A stretch of 64,000 bases of DNA from Stygiobacter electus (GTDB lineage: Bacteria > Bacteroidota > Ignavibacteria > Ignavibacteriales > Melioribacteraceae): contig JARGDL010000017.1 of assembly GCA_029210465.1 (NCBI GenBank), positions 1 through 64,000 on the forward strand. The letters run 5' to 3'. Positions within the stretch are counted from its first letter, which is position 1, and every line of letters starts with the position of its first letter. Below the pieces are notes generated by a model that saw nothing but the letters and a program-made list of their open reading frames with translations, searched no databases and was not told where the DNA came from. The position numbers were made by a program, and so were the translations under genes. Below, in pieces: positions 53,286-63,634 of this stretch.

Positions 53286-55454
53286 ATGAATATCAATTCT
53301 TTTATTGCAAATGAATTAAACATTACTGAAAAGCAGGTAACAGCAGTTGTAAATCTTTTAAATGATGGAGCTACAATTCCTTTTATTGCTCGTTACAGAA
53401 AAGAACACACAGGCGGATTAAACGAAGATGTTTTGAGAGATATTGAGGATCGATTACAATATTTAAAAATTCTTGAAGCAAGAAAAGAAACAATCCTAAA
53501 GAGTATCGAAGAACAAGGTAAACTTACAGATGAACTAAAAGAAAAAATTTTATCGGCTGTAAAACTTCAGGAAGTTGAAGATTTATATCTTCCATATAAA
53601 CCCAAAAGAAAAACAAGAGGAACAGTCGCTAAAGCAAAAGGTCTTGAGCCTTTAGCACTTTTCATAATAGATAATCCAAACTATATTGGTGATTTTGATT
53701 CCATTCTTGAAAATTATATTAATGAAGAATTTGGTGTAACATCAAAAGAAGATGCTCTTCAAGGTGCAAAAGATATAATTGCAGAAATAATAAGTGATAA
53801 TGCTGAGGTAAGAAAGATTGTAAGAAATTATTTATTTGAAGAAGCAACTTTGGTATCTGTTAAAGCTGAAGAAAAAAAGGAAGCTATTCAACAAAACAAA
53901 AAAGATGTTTATGATGTTTATCATAATTTTTCATCTCCTGTTAACAAGTTAAAACAATATCAAATATTAGCTATCAATCGTGGCGAGAAAGAAGGATTTC
54001 TTAAAGTTAGTTTATCATTTGAAAAAGAATCATTACTAAAGGATATTTATAAAAAACATTTTACTTTTTCTAAATCAGTTTTTGATGAAATATTAAATGA
54101 AGTAATTGATGATTCTTTCGCAAGATTAATTTATCCTTCAATTGAAAGAGAGATAAGAAATCAGTTAACAGACGAAGCAGATTTACACGCAGTAGAAATT
54201 TTTGCTTCAAACTTGCGTCAACTTTTATTACAACCGCCAATTGCAAACAAAATAATTTTAGGTATCGATCCAGGTTTTGTAAGCGGATCTAAAATAGCAG
54301 TTATTGATTCAACTGGAAAATATTTAGAAGGAACGACTATTTATCCTCATCCGCCGCAGAGCAGATTCCTTGAAGCTAAAAAAATATTAGCTGAATATAT
54401 TAATCGTTACAAAGTAAATGTAATTGCCATCGGAAATGGAACTGCAAGCAGAGAAACAGAATTATTAGTCGCTGAAACTATTAAGGAAAATAAACTTAAA
54501 TGTCATTACATAATTGTTAATGAAGCTGGTGCGTCAGTTTATTCTGCAAGCGCAGTTGCAAAAGAAGAATTCCCAGATCTTGAAGCCAGTCAACGTGGAA
54601 ATATTTCAATTGCAAGAAGAGTTTTAGATCCACTTGCCGAGCTTGTAAAGATTGATCCCAAATCAATTGGTGTTGGTTTATATCAACACGATGTTGATCA
54701 AAAATTACTTTCAAAAAAATTAGATGATGTTGTTTTAAGTTGTGTTAATTATGTTGGGGTTGATGTTAATACAGCATCAGTTTCGTTGCTGAATTATGTT
54801 TCTGGATTAAATAAAAGAATAGCAAAAAATATTGTTAAGCATCGGGAAAAAATTGGAAAGTTCAAAAATAGATTTCAACTTCTGGAAGTTTCTGGAATTG
54901 GTGAAAAAGCCTTTGAACAATGCGCTGGATTTTTAAGAATTCCAAATGGTGAAAATCCTTTAGATAATACTTCTATTCATCCAGAATCTTATCAAGCAAC
55001 TGAAAAACTTTTAAAACTTTGTGAGCTTTCAGCAACTCATGTTAATGAAAAAGGAAATCTTGTTGAAATGTTTGTAAAAACAAAAGGTGTAGAAAAAGTT
55101 GCAAAAGAAATTGGGATAGGAGAACCAACATTAATCGATATAATAGAAAACTTAAAAAAACCTGGAAGAGATCCACGCGAAGAATTACCAAAACCAATTT
55201 TAAGAAGTGATGTATTAAAAATTGAAGATTTAAAAGAAGGAATGAAACTAAAAGGAACAGTGAGAAACGTAGTTGATTTTGGTGCGTTCGTGGATATTGG
55301 TGTTAAACAAGATGGATTGCTTCACATTTCTCAAATAGCTAACAAATTTGTGAAAAATCCATTAGAACTTTTAAAGGTTGGCGATATAATTGACGTAACA
55401 ATTATAGGAATTGACATCCCCAAACAAAGAATTTCTTTAAGTATGATAAAATAA
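53286..55454 (+). CDS. tex: Tex, RNA-binding transcription accessory protein
   Basis: This 722-residue protein has a YqgF/RuvC-like domain ([22 protein letters not shown], about 327-348), helix-hairpin-helix segments ([29 protein letters not shown]) and a C-terminal S1 RNA-binding domain (about 650-720; [32 protein letters not shown]). The N-terminus ([27 protein letters not shown]) is the Tex_N domain. The ATG at 53286 has TTGGAG five bases upstream. Tex binds RNA and nucleic-acid polymerases; its precise role differs between species. Confidence 0.95.
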   Translation: MNINSFIANELNITEKQVTAVVNLLNDGATIPFIARYRKEHTGGLNEDVLRDIEDRLQYLKILEARKETILKSIEEQGKLTDELKEKILSAVKLQEVEDLYLPYKPKRKTRGTVAKAKGLEPLALFIIDNPNYIGDFDSILENYINEEFGVTSKEDALQGAKDIIAEIISDNAEVRKIVRNYLFEEATLVSVKAEEKKEAIQQNKKDVYDVYHNFSSPVNKLKQYQILAINRGEKEGFLKVSLSFEKESLLKDIYKKHFTFSKSVFDEILNEVIDDSFARLIYPSIEREIRNQLTDEADLHAVEIFASNLRQLLLQPPIANKIILGIDPGFVSGSKIAVIDSTGKYLEGTTIYPHPPQSRFLEAKKILAEYINRYKVNVIAIGNGTASRETELLVAETIKENKLKCHYIIVNEAGASVYSASAVAKEEFPDLEASQRGNISIARRVLDPLAELVKIDPKSIGVGLYQHDVDQKLLSKKLDDVVLSCVNYVGVDVNTASVSLLNYVSGLNKRIAKNIVKHREKIGKFKNRFQLLEVSGIGEKAFEQCAGFLRIPNGENPLDNTSIHPESYQATEKLLKLCELSATHVNEKGNLVEMFVKTKGVEKVAKEIGIGEPTLIDIIENLKKPGRDPREELPKPILRSDVLKIEDLKEGMKLKGTVRNVVDFGAFVDIGVKQDGLLHISQIANKFVKNPLELLKVGDIIDVTIIGIDIPKQRISLSMIK

Positions 55455-55504
55455 ATTCATCAACATTTTTTTATTTTTGTATTGAAATAAAAACGAGGAA
55501 AATA

Positions 55505-57967
55505 ATGACAGCAAATATTGACATGATTAAGAAGGTATATTCAACTTTTCAAAAGAAAGTTGACCATACGCGTAAAGTAGTTGGCAGACCATTAACTTAT
55601 GCTGAAAAAATTCTTTATGCTCATCTTTGGGAAAAACCAAATCGTGAATTAGTAAGAGGAAAAGACTTTGCAGATTTTGCACCAGATCGTGTTGCAATGC
55701 AAGATGCAACAGCTCAAATGGCAATGTTGCAGTTTATGCATGCTGGTAGAAAAGAATCCGCTGTTCCAGCTACAGCTCACGCAGATCATTTAATCGTTGC
55801 TCAAAATGGCAGCGATGAAGATTTAAAACGTGCAATCGAAGAAAACAAAGAAGTTTATGATTTCCTTGCATCAATTTGTAAAAAATATGGTGTAGGATTT
55901 TGGAAACCTGGTGCTGGAATTATTCATCAAGTAATTCTTGAAAATTATGCTTTCCCAGGTGGAATGATGATTGGTTCAGATTCTCACACTCCAAATGCTG
56001 GCGGCTTAGGTATGATTGCAATCGGTGTCGGCGGTGCTGATGTAGTTGATGTTATGGCTGGAATGCCTTGGGAATTAAAATGGCCAAAGTTAATTGGCGT
56101 TAAATTAACTGGTAAACTTTCCGGTTGGACTTCTCCTAAAGATGTGATTTTAAAACTAACAGGTATATTAACCGTTAAAGGTGGAACTGGCGCTATTGTA
56201 GAATATTTTGGTGAAGGAACAAAATCTATTTCTTGTACAGGTAAAGCAACAATTTGTAACATGGGTGCAGAAATTGGTGCTACTTGTTCAATCTTTCCTT
56301 ATGATGAAAGAATGTCTGCTTATTTAGAAAAAACTGATCGTATTGATGTTGCTAAACTTGCAAATAAAAATGCAAATGTTTTAAAAGCAGATGATGATGT
56401 TTATAAAAATCCAGAAAAATATTATGACCAAATAATTGAAATTAATCTTGATGAATTAGAACCACACTTAAACGGACCATTTACACCTGACAGAGCTTGG
56501 CCTGTTTCAAAAATGAAAGAAGCTGTTGTTGAAAATAATTTTCCTGATAAAGTAAGTGTTGCTTTAATTGGAAGTTGTACGAACAGTAGTTACGAAGATA
56601 TCGATCGCTCTGCAAGTATTGCTCGACAAGCATTATCAAAAGGATTGAAAGCAAAATCAGAATTTAAAATTACTCCCGGCTCTGAACAGGTTCGTGCAAC
56701 TATTGAAAGAGATGGTCAATTAAAAGTATTAACAGATTTAGGTGGACAAGTTTTAGCTAATGCTTGTGGACCTTGTATTGGAATGTGGAAAAGAATGGAC
56801 ATTAAAACAGGTGAAAGAAATACCATTGTAAATTCATTCAATAGAAATTTTGCAAAAAGAAATGATAACAATCCAGAAACATTATCTTTTGTTGCAAGTC
56901 CTGAAATCACAACTGCACTTGCAATTGCAGGTAGTTTATCATTCAATCCTGAAACAGATTATTTAACAAATGATAATGGTGAACAAGTAAAATTAGATCC
57001 ACCTTATGGCGATGAATTGCCAAAGAAAAATTTTGAGAAAGATAGAAAAGGATTTTTAGCCCCAACGAAAAATGGATTTAAAACAAAAATTGCCATCCCT
57101 GAAAAAAGTGATCGTTTACAACTCCTTGAACCTTTCCCAGCATGGGATGGAAAAGATTTTGTTGATTTACCATTGTTATTAAAAGTAAAAGGTAAGTGTA
57201 CAACAGATCATATTTCTCCTGCTGGTTCATGGTTGAAATATCGTGGTCACCTTGATAACATTTCTAAGAATATGTTTTTAGGTGCAATAAATGCTTTTAC
57301 TGGTAATGCAGGTGAAGCTAAAAATCAATTCACTGAATTTTATCAACCTGTTCATGAAGTTGCACGTGAATATAAAGCTCAAGGTATTGGATGGATTGTT
57401 GTTGGTGATGAAAATTATGGTGAAGGTTCTTCTCGTGAACATGCCGCAATGGAACCAAGATTTTTAGGTGGTAAAGCAATAATTGCAAAATCTTTCGCAC
57501 GCATTCATGAAACTAATTTGAAAAAACAAGGAATGCTTCCTCTAACTTTTGCAGATCCAAATGATTATGATAAAATTCAGGAAGATGATACTTTTAGTTT
57601 AGTTGGTCTAAATGAATTCGCTCCTGAAAAACAACTTAAATTAATTATCAAACATAAAGATGGTCAAACTGAAGAAATTATGTTGAATCATTCTTTTAAT
57701 ACTGGACAAATTGAATGGTTCAAAGCTGGCGGTGCATTAAATTTAATTGCTTCTAAACAAAAAGCTAAAGTTCAAAAGAAAAAACCTGTTGCGAAAAAGA
57801 AAGTTGTTAAAAAAGCGGTTGCAAAAAAAATTACTAAAAAAGTAAAACCTGTTGCTAAAAAATCAGCAGCTAAGAAAAAAGTTGTTAAAGCAGTAAAAAA
57901 AGTAAAAGCAAAACCCGTTAAGAAATCTTCAAAGAAAACTGTTAAAAAAGCAGCAAAGAAAAAATAG
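55505..57967 (+). CDS. Aconitate hydratase with a lysine-rich histone-H1-like tail
   Basis: This 820-residue citric-acid-cycle enzyme isomerises citrate to isocitrate with a 4Fe-4S cluster. Cluster cysteines are in [10 protein letters not shown] (about 356-365) and ACGPCIGMW (about 420-428). HADHLIVAQ and [26 protein letters not shown] lie in the N-terminal part, and [15 protein letters not shown] (about 638-652) in the swivelling domain. The enzyme body ends near 748. The last ~72 residues are almost only Lys, Ala, Val and Pro ([18 protein letters not shown] and similar), like bacterial histone H1-type proteins, and are not part of normal aconitases. GAGGA precedes the start. Confidence 0.95.
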   Translation: MTANIDMIKKVYSTFQKKVDHTRKVVGRPLTYAEKILYAHLWEKPNRELVRGKDFADFAPDRVAMQDATAQMAMLQFMHAGRKESAVPATAHADHLIVAQNGSDEDLKRAIEENKEVYDFLASICKKYGVGFWKPGAGIIHQVILENYAFPGGMMIGSDSHTPNAGGLGMIAIGVGGADVVDVMAGMPWELKWPKLIGVKLTGKLSGWTSPKDVILKLTGILTVKGGTGAIVEYFGEGTKSISCTGKATICNMGAEIGATCSIFPYDERMSAYLEKTDRIDVAKLANKNANVLKADDDVYKNPEKYYDQIIEINLDELEPHLNGPFTPDRAWPVSKMKEAVVENNFPDKVSVALIGSCTNSSYEDIDRSASIARQALSKGLKAKSEFKITPGSEQVRATIERDGQLKVLTDLGGQVLANACGPCIGMWKRMDIKTGERNTIVNSFNRNFAKRNDNNPETLSFVASPEITTALAIAGSLSFNPETDYLTNDNGEQVKLDPPYGDELPKKNFEKDRKGFLAPTKNGFKTKIAIPEKSDRLQLLEPFPAWDGKDFVDLPLLLKVKGKCTTDHISPAGSWLKYRGHLDNISKNMFLGAINAFTGNAGEAKNQFTEFYQPVHEVAREYKAQGIGWIVVGDENYGEGSSREHAAMEPRFLGGKAIIAKSFARIHETNLKKQGMLPLTFADPNDYDKIQEDDTFSLVGLNEFAPEKQLKLIIKHKDGQTEEIMLNHSFNTGQIEWFKAGGALNLIASKQKAKVQKKKPVAKKKVVKKAVAKKITKKVKPVAKKSAAKKKVVKAVKKVKAKPVKKSSKKTVKKAAKKK

Positions 57968-57975
57968 TAAGTTAA

Positions 57976-58010
57976 TGTAGAGACTTGTTTTGGCAAGTCT
58001 CTACAATTTT
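57976..58010. terminator. Bidirectional stem-loop terminator
   Basis: A perfect 12-bp stem, TGTAGAGACTTG (57976-57987) with CAAGTCTCTACA (57994-58005), is followed by ATTTTAT, between convergent genes. The GTAGAGAC...GTCTCTAC type of palindrome is a widespread dispersed repeat. Confidence 0.8.
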
Positions 58011-58014
58011 ATAG

Positions 58015-58578
58015 TTAACTTCTTCTCCAAACGATTTTATCACCTTCTTTTAATCCAAATTTTTCACAATAACCTGCATTTACTTCAACAACAAATTGAG
58101 CTGGTTTTATTGAAGGCAAAGAAGTATCATCGAATGGTTTTGCATTTTTAACGATGTGAACAATTTCCATTTTAGAATTAACATAAATGATGTCTAAAGG
58201 CAAAATTGTATTATGCATCCAAAAAGCTTGCGGAGCTTCTCTATCAAAAATAAATAACATACCTTGAGTTTCTTCCATTTTATCGCGAAACATTAATCCA
58301 AGTTGACGTTGCTCATCTGTGTCTGCAATTTCAATATCAATACTTGAAATTAAGTTTCCTTTTTGATCATTGAAAGAAAGTTCACCTTCTTTAGTAAATG
58401 AATAAACTGTTTTTCCACTCACGGCTTTCTCCAATTGAGGATTAACTACTTCATTCCGTTTTAAGAAATTTGAAAAAACAAATAATGCTGTAAAAGAAAT
58501 TAATACAATTACAACAACAATTTGTATCCATTTATTTTTTCTCGATTGGCTTTTACTAATTTGTTTATTTTTGCTCAT
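58015..58578 (-). CDS. Exported DUF192 protein
   Basis: This protein of about 187 residues starts at the ATG at 58578; an upstream TTG frame lacks support. One N-terminal membrane anchor (WIQIVVVIVLISFTALFVFSNF, about 17-38) is followed by a periplasmic DUF192 domain: ISSIDIEIADTDEQRQLGLMFRDKMEETQGMLFIFDREAPQAFWMHNTILPLDIIYV is the family core, and ends with FVVEVNAGYCEKFGLKEGDKI. Function of the family is unknown. Confidence 0.88.
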   Translation of the reverse strand: MSKNKQISKSQSRKNKWIQIVVVIVLISFTALFVFSNFLKRNEVVNPQLEKAVSGKTVYSFTKEGELSFNDQKGNLISSIDIEIADTDEQRQLGLMFRDKMEETQGMLFIFDREAPQAFWMHNTILPLDIIYVNSKMEIVHIVKNAKPFDDTSLPSIKPAQFVVEVNAGYCEKFGLKEGDKIVWRRS

Positions 58579-58639
58579 AAGAAATATTCTTTTATTTATG
58601 ATATTACAAAACAAATTTAATAATTTTTAATATGATTTT

Positions 58640-59500
58640 ATGAAAACAAAAATACTTCATCGTGAAGAATTAAAATTAAGTTCAATCCAAGAGAAAATGA
58701 TTGAAAGCGGTTGGGGAAATGGAGTTATTTCAAATTCAGTAACTGAAAAAATATTTTATGAGTCTGATGGATTAAAGATTGCAGGATTTATTTCCTATCC
58801 AAAAGATCAATCAAAAAAATATCCTTCGATAATTTGGTGCCGCGGCGGAATTGGCAACTATGGTGTTATCGAAGATTTTTACGCACGTGGAATATTTGGG
58901 CAAATTGCAAGCTGGGGTTATGTAGTTTTTGCTTCTCAATACAGAGGAAATAGCACAAGCAGTGGAATTGATGAAGTTGGTGGTGCTGAGTTAAATGATG
59001 TGTTAAATTTAATTCCACTTGCAGATGAAATTGAATGTGCTGATGCAAACATTTGGGGAATCGAAGGTTGGAGTCGCGGTGGATTAATGACTTACCTGGT
59101 TTTAACTAAAACAAATGTCTTTAAAGCTGCAATTACAAGTGGCGGAATTTCATTTTTAGATTGCAGTAAAGAAAAGAGAGATAAGTATTTACAATTTTTG
59201 TATGAACTCACCTCAGAAAAATTATCAACTTTAGATTACGATGAAATATGCAAATCTCGTTCTGTAATAAATTTTCCCGAAAAAATTTCTAAAGATACTA
59301 ACTTGCTTTTAATTCATGGGACTGAAGATGATAAAGTCCCTTTTGAAAATTCTGTTAAACTTGCTGAAAAACTAAAGGAGTTGAATTACAATTGCGAATT
59401 GAAATTGATTGAAGGTGGAGATCATTTTTTAAAAGAACAGCGTAATGAAATTTCAAAATTAAGAAAGGACTGGTACGATAAATATTTAAAGCAAATTTAG
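58640..59500 (+). CDS. Alpha/beta-hydrolase, prolyl-oligopeptidase-like
   Basis: This 286-residue hydrolase has the S9/dienelactone-hydrolase fold. The nucleophile elbow is GWSRGG (Ser about 147), the acid is likely Asp in GTEDDKVPFENS (about 230-240) and the His is in EGGDHFLKEQ (about 259-268). PSIIWCRGGIGNYG holds the oxyanion region. No signal peptide. It may be an aminopeptidase or esterase; the substrate is unknown. It ends 14 bp inside the convergent glycosidase gene. Confidence 0.85.
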   Translation: MKTKILHREELKLSSIQEKMIESGWGNGVISNSVTEKIFYESDGLKIAGFISYPKDQSKKYPSIIWCRGGIGNYGVIEDFYARGIFGQIASWGYVVFASQYRGNSTSSGIDEVGGAELNDVLNLIPLADEIECADANIWGIEGWSRGGLMTYLVLTKTNVFKAAITSGGISFLDCSKEKRDKYLQFLYELTSEKLSTLDYDEICKSRSVINFPEKISKDTNLLLIHGTEDDKVPFENSVKLAEKLKELNYNCELKLIEGGDHFLKEQRNEISKLRKDWYDKYLKQI

Positions 59501-61189
59501 TTTTAGTTCAAATTCTTTATTTGTATTTATAAAATGAATTTTAATTGATTCAAAATTTTTTGTTAGGTCATTAATGCTTATAAAATTTTTACCCTTAAAT
59601 GTTTTTTCTTTTTGAATTAATGAATAAACGTTTTTTATTCCACCGAAAATTTCTATTTCATCATTGTGGGTGGTTTCAAAAATTATGAAAGTACCAAACT
59701 CTTTGTTTTTATAAAGAATAGGTTTATCAATGTTAAAACCTGCATCCAACAATTCTTTCATTTTAGGAATTTCAATTTCTACAATGTTGGTTGATTCTTT
59801 ACTTTCATTCCAAACTTTATTAATTGATTTAACAGCAAAATAATATTTTACTTTTTTAGGTTTATTAATGGCAATTGTAACGTAATTTTTGTCAGCAGGA
59901 ATTACATCGAAAAGATTATCTTGATTTATTTTCGAATCTTTATTTGGCAATTTGTAAATCGAAAAATATTTAACACTATCAGCATTTGAATCTTCTGCAT
60001 TCAATTCCCAAAATAATGTTACCAATTTTTCATCAGCATTTCTATTAAAAGTTAGATTTAATGGCTTCATAGGATAACTTTGTTCAAGCCATGGCATTTC
60101 TGCTGGTAGTGTTTTGTAATGGAATGAATTAAAATTATAGTCTTTAATATTTTCATATCTGAAAAAAGAAACGCCGCTTGATTTTATTTTACGGGAAAAA
60201 TTGATCATTTCTTCAATTTGTAATTTGACATTTTCCTTAAATGCTCCAATTCCTAACACAATATTTCTGCCGTTCGAATTTTCAATCCAATCTTTAGCAA
60301 GTATATCAAATTTAGGATTATCATTTAATGACCAATAAATTTGAGGTGATAAGTAATCAACATATTTTTCTTTAAGCCATAAATAAGAATCTTGATATAA
60401 GTCAGAAAAACTTTCCCAACTTGTCATCCCTTTTAGTTTACGATAAACTCCAATTGGTGAAGCACCGATTTTAATCTCCGGTCGCAATGCTTTTACTTTA
60501 TCATGAATTTCTTTTACTAATGAATTAATATTTCTTCTTCTAAATTCATCACGAGGTAATCCTTTCCCATGAATTTGAAACGAGAAATCGTCATTAAAAT
60601 TTTTGCCGGGATAACGAATGTAATCAAGATTAATTCCATCGACATCATAATTTTCAACCATTTCAGAAATTAGATCTGATAAATATGTTCTTACTTCAGG
60701 CAAACCAACATCAAGCCAAAAAGATTTTTCATTTGAATTTTTATATTCAACTATCCATTCAGGTTTTCTTTGTGAAATGTGATTTGCATTAGTAAAAATT
60801 TTTTCTTCGTTTCCTGTGAATACTAAATTTGTATTTATCCAGGCATGAATTTCCATACCATGTTTGTGAGCTTGTTCAATAGCAAATTGCAGTGGATCGT
60901 AAGATACATCACCATCAACCTCGCCATTTATGTATGGCGATAATGGTTCAAATGAAGATTTGAATAACACAGTTCCGTTAAATCTTACTTGAAAAAAAAC
61001 AGTATTAAAATTTTTTTCTTTGAGATTGTCAAAAATTTCAATTAAAGATTTTTTCTGCTTATCTGAGTCATAAGTTGTTGGAGGCCAATCTAATCTGTAA
61101 TTTGTTGCTAACCATACTGCTCTTGTTTCTCTTATTTGTGAAAATGAAAATGTTGTTGCAAACAATACGAATAAAAAAAAGTGTTTCAT
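59486..61189 (-). CDS. GHL10-family glycosidase-like lipid/cell-wall protein (YngK-like)
   Basis: This 567-residue exported protein has a signal peptide (MKHFFLFVLFATTFSFSQ). A GHL10/DUF187 TIM-barrel follows (ETRAVWLATNYRLDWP, NTVFFQVRFNGTVLFKS, YDPLQFAIEQAHKHGMEIHAWINTN, VDGINLDYIRYPGK, DYLSPQIYWSLND). The catalytic acid is expected in GINLDYIRYPG. The C-terminal 180 residues include a fibronectin type III-like domain (LNLTFNRNADEKLVTLFWELNAED). The aroB stop region overlaps its start by 4 bp (ATGA), so it is co-transcribed with aroK-aroB. Likely acts on a polysaccharide or peptidoglycan. Confidence 0.88.
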   Translation of the reverse strand: MKHFFLFVLFATTFSFSQIRETRAVWLATNYRLDWPPTTYDSDKQKKSLIEIFDNLKEKNFNTVFFQVRFNGTVLFKSSFEPLSPYINGEVDGDVSYDPLQFAIEQAHKHGMEIHAWINTNLVFTGNEEKIFTNANHISQRKPEWIVEYKNSNEKSFWLDVGLPEVRTYLSDLISEMVENYDVDGINLDYIRYPGKNFNDDFSFQIHGKGLPRDEFRRRNINSLVKEIHDKVKALRPEIKIGASPIGVYRKLKGMTSWESFSDLYQDSYLWLKEKYVDYLSPQIYWSLNDNPKFDILAKDWIENSNGRNIVLGIGAFKENVKLQIEEMINFSRKIKSSGVSFFRYENIKDYNFNSFHYKTLPAEMPWLEQSYPMKPLNLTFNRNADEKLVTLFWELNAEDSNADSVKYFSIYKLPNKDSKINQDNLFDVIPADKNYVTIAINKPKKVKYYFAVKSINKVWNESKESTNIVEIEIPKMKELLDAGFNIDKPILYKNKEFGTFIIFETTHNDEIEIFGGIKNVYSLIQKEKTFKGKNFISINDLTKNFESIKIHFINTNKEFELKLNLL

Positions 61190-62265
61190 ATAAAAAGAGA
61201 CAATCCTTTTTCTAAAGATTTGACAACTAAGTTTTTATCAGCTTCAATATCGATTAGAATATTAGCGGGTTCTTTCACCAAGACAAACTTTATTTTACCA
61301 TTTCTGTTCTTTTTATCACGTTGCATAATTTTAATTATTGAATTTGTATTTATTTTATCAATCATAACCTGGGTTTGGAATAAAAGCGGAAGTTCCAAAT
61401 ATTTCTCTAGTTCGTTTTGTGTAATTAATCCCAAAAAATTTGAAAGGTAAAGTGAAGATGCAATTCCAATTACAACAGCTTGTCCATGTTTTATTTTATG
61501 ATTTTGTTCAATCTCTATTGCATGACCAAAAGTATGACCGAGATTTAAAATTTTTCTCAATCCATTTTCTGTTTCATCTGTTTCAACAACTTTTGATTTG
61601 AAATCAACGCTTTTATATATCAGATTTTCTATTTCAGAATAATCATTATCTAAAATTTTAATTAAAGCTGATTTATAAAAATTTCCACCTGTTAAATAGT
61701 AATACTTTGCAACTTCGCCAAGTCCACAAATTAATTCATCTTTTGGAAGTGTAGATAAAAAATTCGTGTCTATTAAAACTAAATCTGGTTGAAAAAAAGT
61801 ACCAATTAAATTTTTGGTTTCACCGAAATTAACACCGGTTTTTCCACCAACTGAACTATCAACCATTGAAAGTAAAGTAGTTGGAATTTGTATAAAATTT
61901 GTTCCGCGGCTAAATGTAGATGCAACAAAAGCTGATAAATCGCCAACAATTCCACCACCTATTGAAATTATTGTTGTATCTCGTCCGTATGATTTTTTTA
62001 TTAAACTATTATAAATTTTATTTACTTCTTCTAAGCTTTTATTTTTTTCAGATGAATTAAAAATGTAGATGAAGTTTTTTTCTAACCCGTGAAATGTGTT
62101 TTCTATTATTTTAGAGTGCTTTTCAAATACATGTTTATCAACAATTGTAAAATAATTTTTATAGAAATTTTTTCCTTTTGTTAGATCAAAAATCTGTGGA
62201 AAAATATTTTCTCCAATATGTATTTCATAATTCTTTGAATGAGTATTAACTTTTATTTTTTTCAT
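61186..62265 (-). CDS. aroB: 3-Dehydroquinate synthase
   Basis: This 359-residue enzyme makes the first ring of the shikimate pathway from DAHP, using NAD and a metal. Conserved parts are DTTIISIGGGIVGDLSAFVASTFSRGTNFIQIPTTLLSMVDSSVGGKTGVNF (about 95-147) and NLGHTFGHAIE (about 246-256, metal His), with GLGEVAKY between. It overlaps aroK by 20 bp, so both are made from one transcript. Confidence 0.96.
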   Translation of the reverse strand: MKKIKVNTHSKNYEIHIGENIFPQIFDLTKGKNFYKNYFTIVDKHVFEKHSKIIENTFHGLEKNFIYIFNSSEKNKSLEEVNKIYNSLIKKSYGRDTTIISIGGGIVGDLSAFVASTFSRGTNFIQIPTTLLSMVDSSVGGKTGVNFGETKNLIGTFFQPDLVLIDTNFLSTLPKDELICGLGEVAKYYYLTGGNFYKSALIKILDNDYSEIENLIYKSVDFKSKVVETDETENGLRKILNLGHTFGHAIEIEQNHKIKHGQAVVIGIASSLYLSNFLGLITQNELEKYLELPLLFQTQVMIDKINTNSIIKIMQRDKKNRNGKIKFVLVKEPANILIDIEADKNLVVKSLEKGLSLFI

Positions 62266-62809
62266 TGTTTAGATAAAATATTTTTTTGGCAATTCTGTCA
62301 ACTGTTTTTCCAAATGATGTTAATTCTGTGTCAATTATAATATCTGCCATTTCATAATATTGCTTTCTCTTCTCCATTAATTCAGAAATACGTTTTATAA
62401 ACTCAGCTTCATTTTTATTGTTCAACACAAGATCCTTAAAAATTGGTCTATCAGTTTTGTGCTTTAATCTTTTATATAAAGTATTAGGAGAAACTTTTAA
62501 ATAAATAATCGTTCCAGAATTTTTCATCATATCAAAATTTTTTTGGTTTACGATAGTTCCTCCCCCTAATGAAATTACTAAATTATCTTTTTTAGAAAGT
62601 TCATTTAGAATTTTAGATTCTGCCTCACGAAAATATTTTTCACCATATTTCTCAAAAATTTCAACAACAGATAATTTTTCACTCTCTTCAATTTCTTTAT
62701 CAAGATCATAGAAATCATAACCAAGTACGTTCGCAAGTATTGGCCCAATAGTACTTTTTCCGCTTGTCATAAATCCTGTTAAATAAATTTTCATTTTAAT
62801 ATTACTCAA
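62246..62809 (-). CDS. aroK: Shikimate kinase
   Basis: This 187-residue kinase phosphorylates shikimate. Walker A is LTGFMTSGKSTIGP (about 10-23), the shikimate-binding DLDKEIEE follows (about 36-43), SLGGGTIV is the GGG motif (about 80-87) and the lid Arg is in KTDRPIF (about 118-124). It is the first gene of the aroK-aroB-glycosidase operon. Confidence 0.95.
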   Translation of the reverse strand: MSNIKMKIYLTGFMTSGKSTIGPILANVLGYDFYDLDKEIEESEKLSVVEIFEKYGEKYFREAESKILNELSKKDNLVISLGGGTIVNQKNFDMMKNSGTIIYLKVSPNTLYKRLKHKTDRPIFKDLVLNNKNEAEFIKRISELMEKRKQYYEMADIIIDTELTSFGKTVDRIAKKIFYLNNEKNKS

Positions 62810-62850
62810 AAATCAATCTAAATATAATAATTATTTGAAATATGGTGAGA

Positions 62851-63549
62851 TTAAAAGTTATATACCAAACCAAGAGAAAAATTTATTCCGTTAAAATTTA
62901 TTTTAGTATAAAAAGAAGAAGTGTTTAGAAAATAAGTTTTATCGTTGTATAAAACTAAATTGGAATTATAATTATTTATCCATGACAACTCAGGATCACG
63001 AAAACGCATTTGGAATCTAACCGAATAATTTTCATAAAATGTGTAATCCATACCTACTGAAACATTAATCCCGTATGAAGAATTGAACATTTCACTTTTT
63101 GTAATTTGGTTTCCAAGTTCACGTTTAAATTTGCCGAAATAAAAACCAAAACCGCCACCCATAAAAAATCTAATGTATTCATTTGAAAAAGGTAAGTAAT
63201 AGAAAAAATCTAATTCAACAGGTATGAATGTAAAAGAATCATGAGCAATTGCTCTGTCCCCCTGTAAGTTAATATTGTCGTATAAAAAATTTCTAGAAAG
63301 GTATTCACTGTTTAAAGAAATAAAAACGTTTTCAAAAAAAATTGTTCTAAACTCAAAAGAAATACTTTTAAGATTATTTAACTCAATATAATTTGATCGT
63401 AAAAGTTTATCTGATGAAAAAGGATTATAGTATAATTTTGAAGTTGTTGTGTAATTGTATGAAAGTGAAAAATTTGATTCATTAAAAATTTGTGCATTAA
63501 TAAATGATTGCGCGAAAAATAAAAATAATATTGTAATAAACTTTTTCAT
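62851..63549 (-). CDS. Outer-membrane beta-barrel protein
   Basis: This 232-residue protein has a signal peptide (MKKFITILFLFFAQSFINAQ), then strands with alternating hydrophobic residues (LKSISFEFRTIFFENVFISL, FMGGGFGFYFGKF, YSVRFQMRFRDPEL). It ends FSLGLVYNF, a terminal Phe that fits barrel insertion. No specific family. It lies 41 bp upstream of aroK on the same strand. Confidence 0.75.
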   Translation of the reverse strand: MKKFITILFLFFAQSFINAQIFNESNFSLSYNYTTTSKLYYNPFSSDKLLRSNYIELNNLKSISFEFRTIFFENVFISLNSEYLSRNFLYDNINLQGDRAIAHDSFTFIPVELDFFYYLPFSNEYIRFFMGGGFGFYFGKFKRELGNQITKSEMFNSSYGINVSVGMDYTFYENYSVRFQMRFRDPELSWINNYNSNLVLYNDKTYFLNTSSFYTKINFNGINFSLGLVYNF

Positions 63550-63581
63550 TTTAGTGTTAAAAATAAAAACAAAAATATGAG

Positions 63582-63610
63582 AAAAAAAAAGCCGTCATAA
63601 AGACGGCTTT
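63582..63610 (-). terminator. Rho-independent terminator (minus strand)
   Basis: AAAGCCGTC (63588-63596) pairs with GACGGCTTT (63602-63610). On the minus strand the stem is followed by a run of T (A at 63582-63590). It ends the isomerase gene to its right. Confidence 0.9.
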
Positions 63611-63634
63611 AGATTTACTTGTATAAAAATATAA

